From the NCBI GenBank assembly GCA_002482565.1, contig DLGG01000142.1:1-5394 (forward strand): DNA of 5,394 nt. Direction: 5' to 3'. Position 1 is the first letter of the stretch. Each line of letters starts with the position of its first letter. A program made the translations under genes and the position numbers. This document shows positions 1-5,394 of this stretch, piece by piece. Source of the DNA: Solidesulfovibrio magneticus. Its GTDB lineage: Bacteria; Desulfobacterota; Desulfovibrionia; Desulfovibrionales; Desulfovibrionaceae. The notes under the pieces are model-generated. The model searched no databases and was not told the DNA's origin. It saw only the letters and a list, made by a program, of their open reading frames with translations.

Positions 1-551
<551 letters not shown>

Positions 552-556
552 GTCAT

Positions 557-562
557 CCCCCT
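557..562 (-). promoter_or_regulatory. Ribosome binding site of tuf
   Basis: AGGGGG read on the minus strand, 5 nt before the tuf ATG. It decides the start against an out-of-frame ATG at 556, which lies too close to the site to be used. Confidence 0.8.
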
Positions 563-601
563 GCAGCTGGTGCTCTTCAGGATTTTTAGTGGTCGTAGAT
601 A

Positions 602-677
602 TGGAGCCCACGGCCGGATTCGAACCGGCGACCTCTTCCTTACCAAGGAAGTGCTCTGCCGACTGAGCTACGTGGGC
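602..677 (-). tRNA. thrT: tRNA-Thr(GGT)
   Basis: This is a 76-nt tRNA with the 3' CCA encoded. The acceptor stem is GCCCACG/CGUGGGC with discriminator U. The D stem is GCUC/GAGC, the anticodon stem CUUCC/GGAAG encloses loop UUGGUAA, and the T arm is GCCGG-UUCGAAU-CCGGC. Anticodon GGU reads the threonine codons ACC and ACU. It is the fourth tRNA of the cluster, immediately upstream of tuf, which is the position of thrT in E. coli; the symbol is given on that basis. Confidence 0.97.
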
Positions 678-706
678 TTCGTCAAGCGGTAGGACACGGG
701 CGGCTT

Positions 707-783
707 TGGAGCGGGAAACGAGACTCGAACTCGCAACCCTCAGCTTGGAAGGCTGATGCTCTAGCCAATTGAGCTATTCCCGC
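707..783 (-). tRNA. glyT: tRNA-Gly(TCC)
   Basis: This is a 77-nt tRNA with encoded CCA. The acceptor stem is GCGGGAA/UUCCCGC and the D stem is GCUC/GAGC. The anticodon stem UCAGC/GCUGA encloses loop CUUCCAA, and the T stem GCGAG/CUCGU contains one G-U pair. Anticodon UCC reads glycine codons GGA and GGG. It is separated by 29 bp from tRNA-Thr(GGT) downstream and 60 bp from tRNA-Tyr upstream. It sits where glyT sits in the E. coli tufB operon. Confidence 0.97.
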
Positions 784-805
784 GTATGTCACATGTAGTT
801 CATGC

Positions 806-822
806 GACAGGCTCTACCTGTC
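806..822 (-). other. Stem-loop in the tRNA-Tyr / tRNA-Gly spacer
   Basis: A perfect 6-bp stem, GACAGG/CCTGTC, with a 5-nt loop lies in the 60-bp spacer between tRNA-Tyr and tRNA-Gly. No T-run follows it on either strand, so it is unlikely to be an intrinsic terminator. A processing signal in the polycistronic tRNA transcript is possible, but this is inference from position only. Confidence 0.4.
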
Positions 823-843
823 TCCTACTGCATTCGCGCTATA

Positions 844-929
844 TGGTGGAGGGGGGAGGATTTGAACCTCCGAAGGCATACGCCGACAGATTTACAGTCT
901 GTTCCCTTTGGCCACTCGGGAACCCCTCC
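844..929 (-). tRNA. tyrU: tRNA-Tyr(GTA)
   Basis: This is an 86-nt class II tRNA with encoded CCA. The acceptor stem is GGAGGGG/CCCCUCC with discriminator A. The D stem is CCC/GGG, the anticodon stem ACAGA/UCUGU encloses loop CUGUAAA, a long variable arm (CGGCGUAUGCCUUC) follows, and the T stem is GGAGG/CCUCC. Anticodon GUA reads tyrosine codons UAC and UAU. The long variable arm is expected for bacterial tRNA-Tyr. Only 6 bp separate it from tRNA-Thr(TGT) upstream, so the two must be excised from one transcript. Confidence 0.97.
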
Positions 930-935
930 GAACCT

Positions 936-1011
936 TGGAGCTGGCGATGGGACTCGAACCCGCAACCTGCTGATTACAAATCAGCTGCTCTGCCAGTTGA
1001 GCTACGCCAGC
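936..1011 (-). tRNA. thrU: tRNA-Thr(TGT)
   Basis: This is a 76-nt tRNA with encoded CCA and is the first gene of the leftward operon. The acceptor stem is GCUGGCG/CGCCAGC with discriminator U. The D stem is GCUC/GAGC, the anticodon stem GCUGA/UCAGC encloses loop UUUGUAA, and the T stem GCGGG/CCCAU contains one G-U pair. Anticodon UGU reads threonine codons ACA and ACG. It lies about 8 nt after the predicted transcription start, and corresponds in position and isoacceptor type to E. coli thrU. Confidence 0.97.
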
Positions 1012-1026
1012 TAACCGAGAAGCGGG

Positions 1027-1066
1027 TAACTAGCGAAACTCGTCGTTGCGGTCAAGCCTTTTTTTG
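1027..1066 (-). promoter_or_regulatory. Promoter P1 of the tRNA-tuf operon
   Basis: Read leftward: an A7 tract (1065-1059) resembling an UP element, then a -35 box TTGACC (1055-1050, 5 of 6 matches to TTGACA), a 17-nt spacer, then TAGTTA (1032-1027) as a poor -10 box. The GC-rich stretch CCCGCT follows (1026-1021). The expected start near 1019-1020 is 8-9 nt before the first tRNA. A strong -35, upstream A-tract, weak -10 and GC-rich discriminator is the arrangement known from stringently controlled stable-RNA promoters. Growth-rate or ppGpp control is therefore inferred, not shown. Confidence 0.65.
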
Positions 1067-1110
1067 TCACCAGATCGGCGCGTTTGGTTTCACCCAGACG
1101 CGAAGCAGAG

Positions 1111-1150
1111 TTATTAGACCCAACCCGAAACCTTGGCAAGGCTTTTTTTG
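1111..1150 (-). promoter_or_regulatory. Possible second promoter P2 of the tRNA-tuf operon
   Basis: Read leftward: an A7 tract (1149-1143), a -35-like TTGCCA (1139-1134), a 17-nt spacer and TAATAA (1116-1111). TCTAAT (1118-1113), 5 of 6 matches to TATAAT but with a 15-nt spacer, overlaps it. Each element lies exactly 84 bp upstream of its counterpart in P1, with the same internal spacing. Transcripts from here would have a leader of about 90 nt. It is weaker evidence than P1 because the -10 is uncertain. Confidence 0.4.
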
Positions 1151-1189
1151 CATTTCCCACATTTTTCTTTTCCCTCCCTCACGCCAACG

Positions 1190-1218
1190 TTGTCACAATC
1201 CCCCTCCTCCCCTATATT
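1190..1218 (+). promoter_or_regulatory. Sigma70-type promoter of ftsH
   Basis: TTGTCA (1190-1195, 5 of 6 matches to TTGACA) and TATATT (1213-1218, 5 of 6 matches to TATAAT) are separated by exactly 17 nt. A start near 1225 would leave an untranslated leader of about 40 nt before the ftsH ATG. No heat-shock sigma32-like pattern was recognised. The promoter diverges from the tRNA-tuf promoters. Confidence 0.7.
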
Positions 1219-1263
1219 CACTCCAAATACCGCCCATTCCCACCTCTCACCTTCGAGCGCTTC

Positions 1264-3102
1264 ATGAAAAACATGGAAAAACACCATCGCTTCTCCTTGT
1301 GGTACGTGCTGATCGCCATCTGGGGCGTGCTGCTCCTCAACAACCTCATCATCACCTCCTACGGCCCCAAAAACCTCCCCTACTCCGAATTTCTCACCCG
1401 ACTCAAGAACGGCGACATCACCGAAGTCTCCATCACCGGCGACGTCATCGCCGGGGCCATGAAGGCCACGGGCAAGGAAGGCGAACCCGACGCCACGCAG
1501 GAATTCGTCACCCGCCGGGTGGACACCGACCTCTCCGCCGAACTAACCAAGCACAACGTGGTCTTCCGGGCCCAGCCCGAATCCACTTTCCTGCGCGACA
1601 TCCTGTCCTGGATCGTCCCCATCCTGCTCTTTTTCGGCATCTGGTACTTCATGATGCAGCGCCTCAATCCCGGCCAGGGCGTCATGGCCTTTGGCAAGAA
1701 CAAGGCACGGGTCTACGCCGAAAAGGACATCGAGACCCGGTTTACCGACGTGGCCGGCTGCGACGAGGCCAAGACCGAGCTGGAAGAGATCGTCGATTAC
1801 CTGAAAACCCCGGAGCGTTTCCAACGCCTGGGCGGCCAGATGCCCAAGGGCGTGCTGCTCGTCGGCCCGCCGGGCACGGGCAAAACACTTCTCGCCCGGG
1901 CCGTGGCCGGCGAGGCCCAGGTCCCGTTTTTCTCCATATCGGGTTCGGAATTCGTCGAGATGTTCGTGGGCGTGGGCGCGGCCCGGGTGCGGGAACTGTT
2001 TGTCCAGGCCAAGGAAAAGGCCCCGTGCATCATTTTCATCGACGAGCTCGACGCCATCGGCAAATCCCGCTCCGGGGCCATCGTCGGCGGCCATGACGAG
2101 CGCGAACAGACGCTCAATCAGCTCCTTGTCGAGATGGACGGCTTCGATCCCCGGGTCGGGGTCATCATCATGGCCGCCACCAACCGGCCCGAGACCCTGG
2201 ACCCGGCCCTGTTGCGGGCCGGGCGCTTCGACCGGCAGGTGCTGGTGGACCGGCCCGACGTGGTCGGCCGCGAGCAAATTTTGCACGTCCATGCCAAAAA
2301 GGTGGCCCTGTCTCCGGAGGTCGATCTTTCCATCATCGCCCGCAAGACCCCGGGCTTTTCCGGGGCCGATCTGGCCAACGCCATCAACGAGGCCGCCCTG
2401 CTCGCCGCACGCAAGGACAAGGACGCCGTGGGCATGGACGATCTGGAAGAAGCCGTGGACCGCATCATGGGGGGCCTGGAAAAGAAAAACCGGGTCATCA
2501 ATCCACAGGAAAAAAAGGTGGTGGCCTACCATGAGGCCGGCCATGCCATCGTGGCCACCTTCACCCCCGGGGCCGACGCGGTGCACAAGATCTCCATCGT
2601 CCCGCGCGGCATCGGGGCCCTGGGCTGGACCCAGCAACTGCCCACCGAGGACCGCTACCTCATGACCCAGACCGAGCTGCTCGGCAAAATCGACGTGCTC
2701 CTCGGCGGTCGGGCGGCCGAACGGCTGGTCTTCGGCGACGTGTCCACGGGCGCGCACAACGACCTGCAACGGGCAACCGACATCGCCATGGCCATGGTCA
2801 CCGAGTACGGCATGGGGCAAACCCTGGGCCAGGCCACCTACCCGCGCCAGAACCGGCCGGTGTTTCTCTCGGCCGACCAGAGCGGCCTGGCCGGGCGGGA
2901 ATATTCCGAAGCCACGGCCGCCCGGGTGGACGGCGAGGTCAAGACCATCCTGGAAACCGCCTACGAGCGGGTGACGGCGCTGCTCACCGGCCACATGGCC
3001 GTTCTCGACCGGGTGGCCGGCGAGCTGTTGGAGCGCGAGGTGCTCGACGAAACCGAATTCCAGGCGCTTTTGGGCGACGCGCCCGCCATGCCCGCCCCTT
3101 AG
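1264..3102 (+). CDS. ftsH: ATP-dependent zinc metalloprotease FtsH
   Basis: FtsH is an inner-membrane hexameric AAA+ protease that extracts and degrades misfolded membrane proteins and selected cytoplasmic regulators. The 612-residue product has TM1 at about 12-32, a periplasmic domain to about 112 and TM2 at about 113-131. The AAA+ module has Walker A GPPGTGKT (201-208), pore loop MFVG (233-236), Walker B IIFIDE (256-261) and second-region-of-homology arginines R318 and R321. The zinc site is HEAGH (423-427) with likely third ligand D500. All key residues are present and the length is near the usual 600-650. The ATG at 1264 is chosen because the in-frame extension upstream contains the promoter and has no start between the predicted transcription start and 1264. 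An ATG at 1273 is a close alternative. Neither has a good Shine-Dalgarno; only GAG at 1255-1257 is near. The short C-terminal tail and the GIGALGWTQQ segment after the zinc site suggest a divergent FtsH subfamily (inference). Confidence 0.97.
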   Translation: MKNMEKHHRFSLWYVLIAIWGVLLLNNLIITSYGPKNLPYSEFLTRLKNGDITEVSITGDVIAGAMKATGKEGEPDATQEFVTRRVDTDLSAELTKHNVVFRAQPESTFLRDILSWIVPILLFFGIWYFMMQRLNPGQGVMAFGKNKARVYAEKDIETRFTDVAGCDEAKTELEEIVDYLKTPERFQRLGGQMPKGVLLVGPPGTGKTLLARAVAGEAQVPFFSISGSEFVEMFVGVGAARVRELFVQAKEKAPCIIFIDELDAIGKSRSGAIVGGHDEREQTLNQLLVEMDGFDPRVGVIIMAATNRPETLDPALLRAGRFDRQVLVDRPDVVGREQILHVHAKKVALSPEVDLSIIARKTPGFSGADLANAINEAALLAARKDKDAVGMDDLEEAVDRIMGGLEKKNRVINPQEKKVVAYHEAGHAIVATFTPGADAVHKISIVPRGIGALGWTQQLPTEDRYLMTQTELLGKIDVLLGGRAAERLVFGDVSTGAHNDLQRATDIAMAMVTEYGMGQTLGQATYPRQNRPVFLSADQSGLAGREYSEATAARVDGEVKTILETAYERVTALLTGHMAVLDRVAGELLEREVLDETEFQALLGDAPAMPAP

Positions 3103-3106
3103 GGAG
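3101..3106 (+). promoter_or_regulatory. Ribosome binding site overlapping the ftsH stop codon
   Basis: AGGGAG lies 7 nt before the ATG at 3114 and shares its first two bases with the ftsH TAG. It fixes the start of the downstream gene and suggests translational coupling to ftsH. Confidence 0.75.
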
Positions 3107-3113
3107 CCATACC

Positions 3114-4325
3114 ATGCCTGTACCGCGTCCGATGTTGCCGGCCCTGCTGGCCGCCCTGCTCCTCGTGCCGTCCCTGGGCTTGGCCCAGGTGCTTTTCCAG
3201 TATGGCGAACCGTACATGACCGTTACCGACCCCGGCCAGGCCAGCCTGGTCGCCGGCCCGAAAAAGGGCGCGCCGACCCTGGCGGTCGGCAACAAGGTTT
3301 TCGTGCTTTCGGTGGCCGACGGCTGGGCCACGGTGGAACTCGACGAGCCCGACGCCCTGCCGGCAAGCGCCCACCGTTACCGCCTGCCGTTTGCCGCCCT
3401 GGCCGGCCAGCCCGGCAAGACCTTCACCGAGCGGCCGGCCTGGGCCCCGGCCCCGGGCGACCCGGCCCTGGCCGAGCGGGACGTCGTGGCCTACGAGGAC
3501 GAACCGTGGATCATGGTCCGCGAAGGCGCGGCCAAGCCCCGGCGCGTGGGCAAGGGAGCCTGGCCGGCCGTGTCGGCCGACGGAACGCTTTTGGCGTATC
3601 GCCCAGAGGCGGAAGGCGGCGTGACCGTGGTCGATCTGACGGGCAAGGCCAAGCCCCGGCGTTTCCCGACCACGCCGAAATCTGTGCGCGAAATCCATTT
3701 TTCGTCCCAGGGCCTGGTGCTGGCCTGGCGTGTCGATGACCGCCGCATCCCCGGAAACCCGCGCGACCGCCTTGAAAGCGTGAATCTCGCCGCGGCCGAG
3801 GCCAAACCGGCCGTAGTCGTTCCGTGGGTGTCCATCGAAACATCGTTCCAAGGATTCGGCGCCGACGGCAAAACCTTGGCTTTTTTCGTTTGGGACGGCA
3901 AGGCCAACCAGCTTCGGCTGCTCGACCAGGACGGCCGCCTGCTGCGCCAGACGCCGATTTCGGCCTTTCTCGACCCGACCCTTGATTCCAGCGGCGACTC
4001 CGCGCTGCCAAGCCCGGCAAGCGACACGCTGCTGCTGGCCGAAAGCGGCGTCAACCCGACGCCGGCCATGGAGCGCTGGCTCAACGACTCCGGAGCCGCG
4101 CTCTTTCTGTGCGACTTTGGCAGCGCCACAAACTATCGCCTCACGCCTCGCGACCTCGCCGCCGTCTCCCCGACCTGGACGCCGGACGGCCAGCGCATCT
4201 ATTTCGCCGGGCTGCCGGAAAAGCCCGCCAAATTGCTGCACCGGCTCTACCGCATGAACGCGGACGGCACGGGACTGACGGATTTGGGGAAAGGATTCAG
4301 GCCGAGCGTGGGCACGCGGCCGTAA
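3114..4325 (+). CDS. Exported TolB-like beta-propeller protein of unknown function
   Basis: I do not recognise a specific family. The 403-residue product begins with a signal peptide: a basic residue at R5, a hydrophobic core at about 7-22 and a likely signal peptidase I site after GLA (residue 24). There is no lipobox cysteine, so export to the periplasm or outside is expected rather than lipidation. The mature part has at least three segments resembling PD40/TolB propeller strands: about 146-177 (WPAVSADGTLLAY, then VTVVDLTG), 245-275 (FGADGKTLAFF, then LRLLDQDGR) and 351-393 (VSPTWTPDGQRIYF, then LYRMNADGTGLTDLG). The last is the most typical, with the pattern of a DG turn followed by a hydrophobic strand. 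No catalytic motif is evident. Codon use matches the neighbours. It follows ftsH by 11 bp and is probably co-transcribed and translationally coupled, which hints at a role in envelope quality control; that role is inference. The N-terminal region at about 30-90 could be a separate small beta domain. Confidence 0.85.
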   Translation: MPVPRPMLPALLAALLLVPSLGLAQVLFQYGEPYMTVTDPGQASLVAGPKKGAPTLAVGNKVFVLSVADGWATVELDEPDALPASAHRYRLPFAALAGQPGKTFTERPAWAPAPGDPALAERDVVAYEDEPWIMVREGAAKPRRVGKGAWPAVSADGTLLAYRPEAEGGVTVVDLTGKAKPRRFPTTPKSVREIHFSSQGLVLAWRVDDRRIPGNPRDRLESVNLAAAEAKPAVVVPWVSIETSFQGFGADGKTLAFFVWDGKANQLRLLDQDGRLLRQTPISAFLDPTLDSSGDSALPSPASDTLLLAESGVNPTPAMERWLNDSGAALFLCDFGSATNYRLTPRDLAAVSPTWTPDGQRIYFAGLPEKPAKLLHRLYRMNADGTGLTDLGKGFRPSVGTRP

Positions 4326-4363
4326 CGCGAGAGCGGATTTCAAGCGCCGGCCGGAGGATCGGG

Positions 4364-4376
4364 GCGGCCTTGCCGC
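4364..4376. other. Short GC-rich hairpin in the convergent ftsH-unit / prmC junction
   Basis: GCGGC-CTT-GCCGC is a perfect 5-bp stem with a 3-nt loop, 39 nt after the stop of the propeller gene. No T-run follows on either strand, so it does not qualify as an intrinsic terminator. The rest of the 165-bp junction (4326-4490) holds an 11-bp direct repeat TGCCGCGCGCG (4371-4381 and 4432-4442) and no gene I can support. Confidence 0.3.
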
Positions 4377-4490
4377 GCGCGGGACGGGCAAACGACGGCG
4401 GACCTGTTCCAGGCCAGCGCCACATCGACCCTGCCGCGCGCGACGCGATGGTACCCAACGCGCCAGGCGATCTGCCTTTGCCGTGCGGGG

Positions 4491-5354
4491 CTAGGCCGGC
4501 TTACGCCCTTCCACCACCCGGTCCAGGCCGGCCAGATCGCGGCGCACGACGACTTCGGCGAAGCCGGCCTCGGCCAGGAGGGCGGCGGCGGCCGGCCCCT
4601 GCTTCCAGCCGATCTCGACCAGCAGCGTCCCGCCCGGGGCCAGTCGCGACAAGGCAGCCCGAGCCACCGTGGGCACGGCCTCAAGCCCTGTCTCGCCCGG
4701 GGTCAGGGCGCTTGCCGGCTCGAACTCCCGCACCTCGCGGGAGCACTCCCGGTATTCGGCGGCGCTGACGTAGGGCGGATTGGACACGACCATGCCGTAG
4801 CCGCCGTCCTGGGCCGGCAGCTCGGCGAAATCGGCCTCAAGAAAGGTCAGGCGCTGGGCCACCTGATGGCGGACGGCGTTTTGCCGGGCCACGGCCAGGG
4901 CCTCGGGACTGCGGTCCAGAGCCAGGCCCGCAGCGCTTGGGAAACGCACGGCCAGGGTCACGGCCAGACAGCCCGAACCGGTCCCGAGGTCGGCAAACGC
5001 CGTCAGCTCGCCGGCCGGGAACAGCTCTAGCGCCCGGTCGATGATGAGCTCCGTCTCGGGACGGGGAATGAGCGTGGCCGGGGTGACGGCGAAGTCGAGG
5101 CCGTAGAATTCGCGTTCGCCCAGGATGTAGGCGACCGGTTCGCCCTTGCCCCGCCGGGCGACCAGGGGCCGCACGAGGTCGAGCTCTTCCGGGGTCAGGG
5201 GCCGGTCCATGGCCAGAATGAGGCCGAGGCGATCCAGGCCCAGGGCCTGGGACAACAGGAGCTGGGCCGAGAGCCTGGGGCTGTCCAGGCCCCGGCCCTC
5301 GAAAAAGGCTTCGCTCTTGGCCAGGATCTCGCGAACCGTGGGCGCTTTCGCCAT
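4491..5354 (-). CDS. prmC: Peptide chain release factor N5-glutamine methyltransferase
   Basis: PrmC (HemK) uses S-adenosylmethionine to methylate the glutamine of the GGQ motif in release factors RF1 and RF2, which speeds peptide release in the cytoplasm. The 287-residue product has the usual family length of about 280-300. It has an N-terminal helical release-factor-binding domain (about 1-75) and the PVAYILG segment (73-79). LIPRPETE (95-102), SAM-binding motif I DLGTGSG (122-128) and the active-site NPPY (192-195) follow, with a C-terminal RRDLAGLDRVV segment (271-281) typical of the family. The NPPY signature followed by V distinguishes it from rRNA and DNA adenine methyltransferases in general. 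The ATG at 5354 is supported by GGAGA 6 nt upstream and by the family-typical start. It directly abuts the stop codon of an upstream frame, so it is likely a distal gene of an operon. It converges with the ftsH unit. Confidence 0.96.
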   Translation of the reverse strand: MAKAPTVREILAKSEAFFEGRGLDSPRLSAQLLLSQALGLDRLGLILAMDRPLTPEELDLVRPLVARRGKGEPVAYILGEREFYGLDFAVTPATLIPRPETELIIDRALELFPAGELTAFADLGTGSGCLAVTLAVRFPSAAGLALDRSPEALAVARQNAVRHQVAQRLTFLEADFAELPAQDGGYGMVVSNPPYVSAAEYRECSREVREFEPASALTPGETGLEAVPTVARAALSRLAPGGTLLVEIGWKQGPAAAALLAEAGFAEVVVRRDLAGLDRVVEGRKPA

Positions 5355-5394
5355 TTACTCTCTCCAATGCGCCTGGGGCGCGCCGTCCGGGACC
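5355..5394 (-). CDS. C-terminal end of an unidentified upstream gene (possibly prfA)
   Basis: Read leftward, one frame is open from the window edge for 12 codons (VPDGAPQAHWRE) and stops with TAA at 5357-5355, directly followed by the prmC ATG. The prmC Shine-Dalgarno (5365-5361) lies inside these last codons, a common operon arrangement. In many bacteria prfA (RF1) precedes prmC, but these residues are too few to identify the protein, and a chance open frame of this length is quite possible in GC-rich DNA. Confidence 0.35.
   Translation of the reverse strand, partial: VPDGAPQAHWRE
5361..5365 (-). promoter_or_regulatory. Ribosome binding site of prmC
   Basis: GGAGA on the minus strand, 6 nt before the prmC ATG and within the end of the upstream reading frame. 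It supports the assigned start and suggests coupled translation. Confidence 0.7.

Noticed and set aside
602..1011. tRNA cluster as an integration site for a mobile element
   Set aside because: All four tRNAs are intact, no partial 3' tRNA duplicate is seen in the window, and no integrase gene is present.
1131..1149. Intrinsic terminator on the plus strand (CCTT-GGC-AAGG followed by seven T)
   Set aside because: The stem is only 4 bp, no plus-strand gene precedes it, and the same bases are better explained as the A-tract and -35 region of a leftward promoter.
1084..1263. A 60-codon N-terminal extension of ftsH from a TTG at 1084
   Set aside because: It would begin upstream of the predicted ftsH promoter and run through the divergent tRNA promoter region. 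Its sequence does not look like an FtsH N-terminus, and the ATG at 1264 places TM1 where the family has it.
786..2096. Long open frame on the plus strand through the tRNA cluster and early ftsH
   Set aside because: It crosses three tRNA genes and overlaps ftsH in another frame. The product is arginine-, proline- and histidine-rich, as expected for a shadow frame in GC-rich DNA.
1543..2994. A 483-codon open frame antisense to ftsH
   Set aside because: It lies wholly inside ftsH on the opposite strand, has no family-like motif, and its glycine/histidine-rich make-up is typical of a reverse-frame shadow.
3099..4391. A 430-codon open frame antisense to the propeller gene
   Set aside because: The plus-strand frame has a signal peptide, a good Shine-Dalgarno and domain-like repeats; the antisense frame has none of these.
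4371..4442. Pair of TGCCGCGCGCG repeats as a possible regulatory or mobile-element repeat
   Set aside because: Only 11 bp of low-complexity CG alternation match and the flanks differ, so chance in GC-rich DNA is enough to explain it. No terminal inverted repeats or transposase remnants are seen.

Overview
The window looks like chromosomal housekeeping DNA from a GC-rich Gram-negative bacterium. The EF-Tu N-terminus, the strong GC bias at third codon positions and the gene content resemble the Desulfovibrio / Solidesulfovibrio group of sulfate reducers. That placement is an inference from memory of EF-Tu sequences, not the result of a search.

Layout. Bases 1-1011 are transcribed leftward and hold a tRNA-tuf operon. 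In transcription order it reads tRNA-Thr(TGT), tRNA-Tyr(GTA), tRNA-Gly(TCC), tRNA-Thr(GGT), then the first 183 codons of tuf (EF-Tu), which runs off the left edge. This is the same order as thrU-tyrU-glyT-thrT-tufB in Escherichia coli. Bases 1012-1263 are a divergent control region. It carries one good tRNA promoter and a second, look-alike promoter exactly 84 bp upstream of it, both reading left, plus a well-formed sigma70-type promoter reading right into ftsH.

Bases 1264-4325 are a rightward two-gene unit: ftsH (membrane AAA+ zinc protease) and, 11 bp later, an exported beta-propeller-like protein of unknown function whose Shine-Dalgarno sequence overlaps the ftsH stop codon. Bases 4326-4490 are a GC-rich convergent junction with a small hairpin but no convincing terminator. 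Bases 4491-5354 are prmC (release-factor glutamine methyltransferase) on the minus strand. Its start codon directly follows the stop of an upstream reading frame of which only the last 12 codons are in the window, possibly prfA.

Functional theme. Most genes serve translation (tRNAs, EF-Tu, PrmC) or protein quality control (FtsH). Nothing in the window looks like a mobile element, CRISPR array, phage or defence system. The most interesting signals are the 84-bp-spaced promoter look-alikes, the leader of ftsH without a recognisable ribosome binding site, and the uncharacterised exported protein tied to ftsH.
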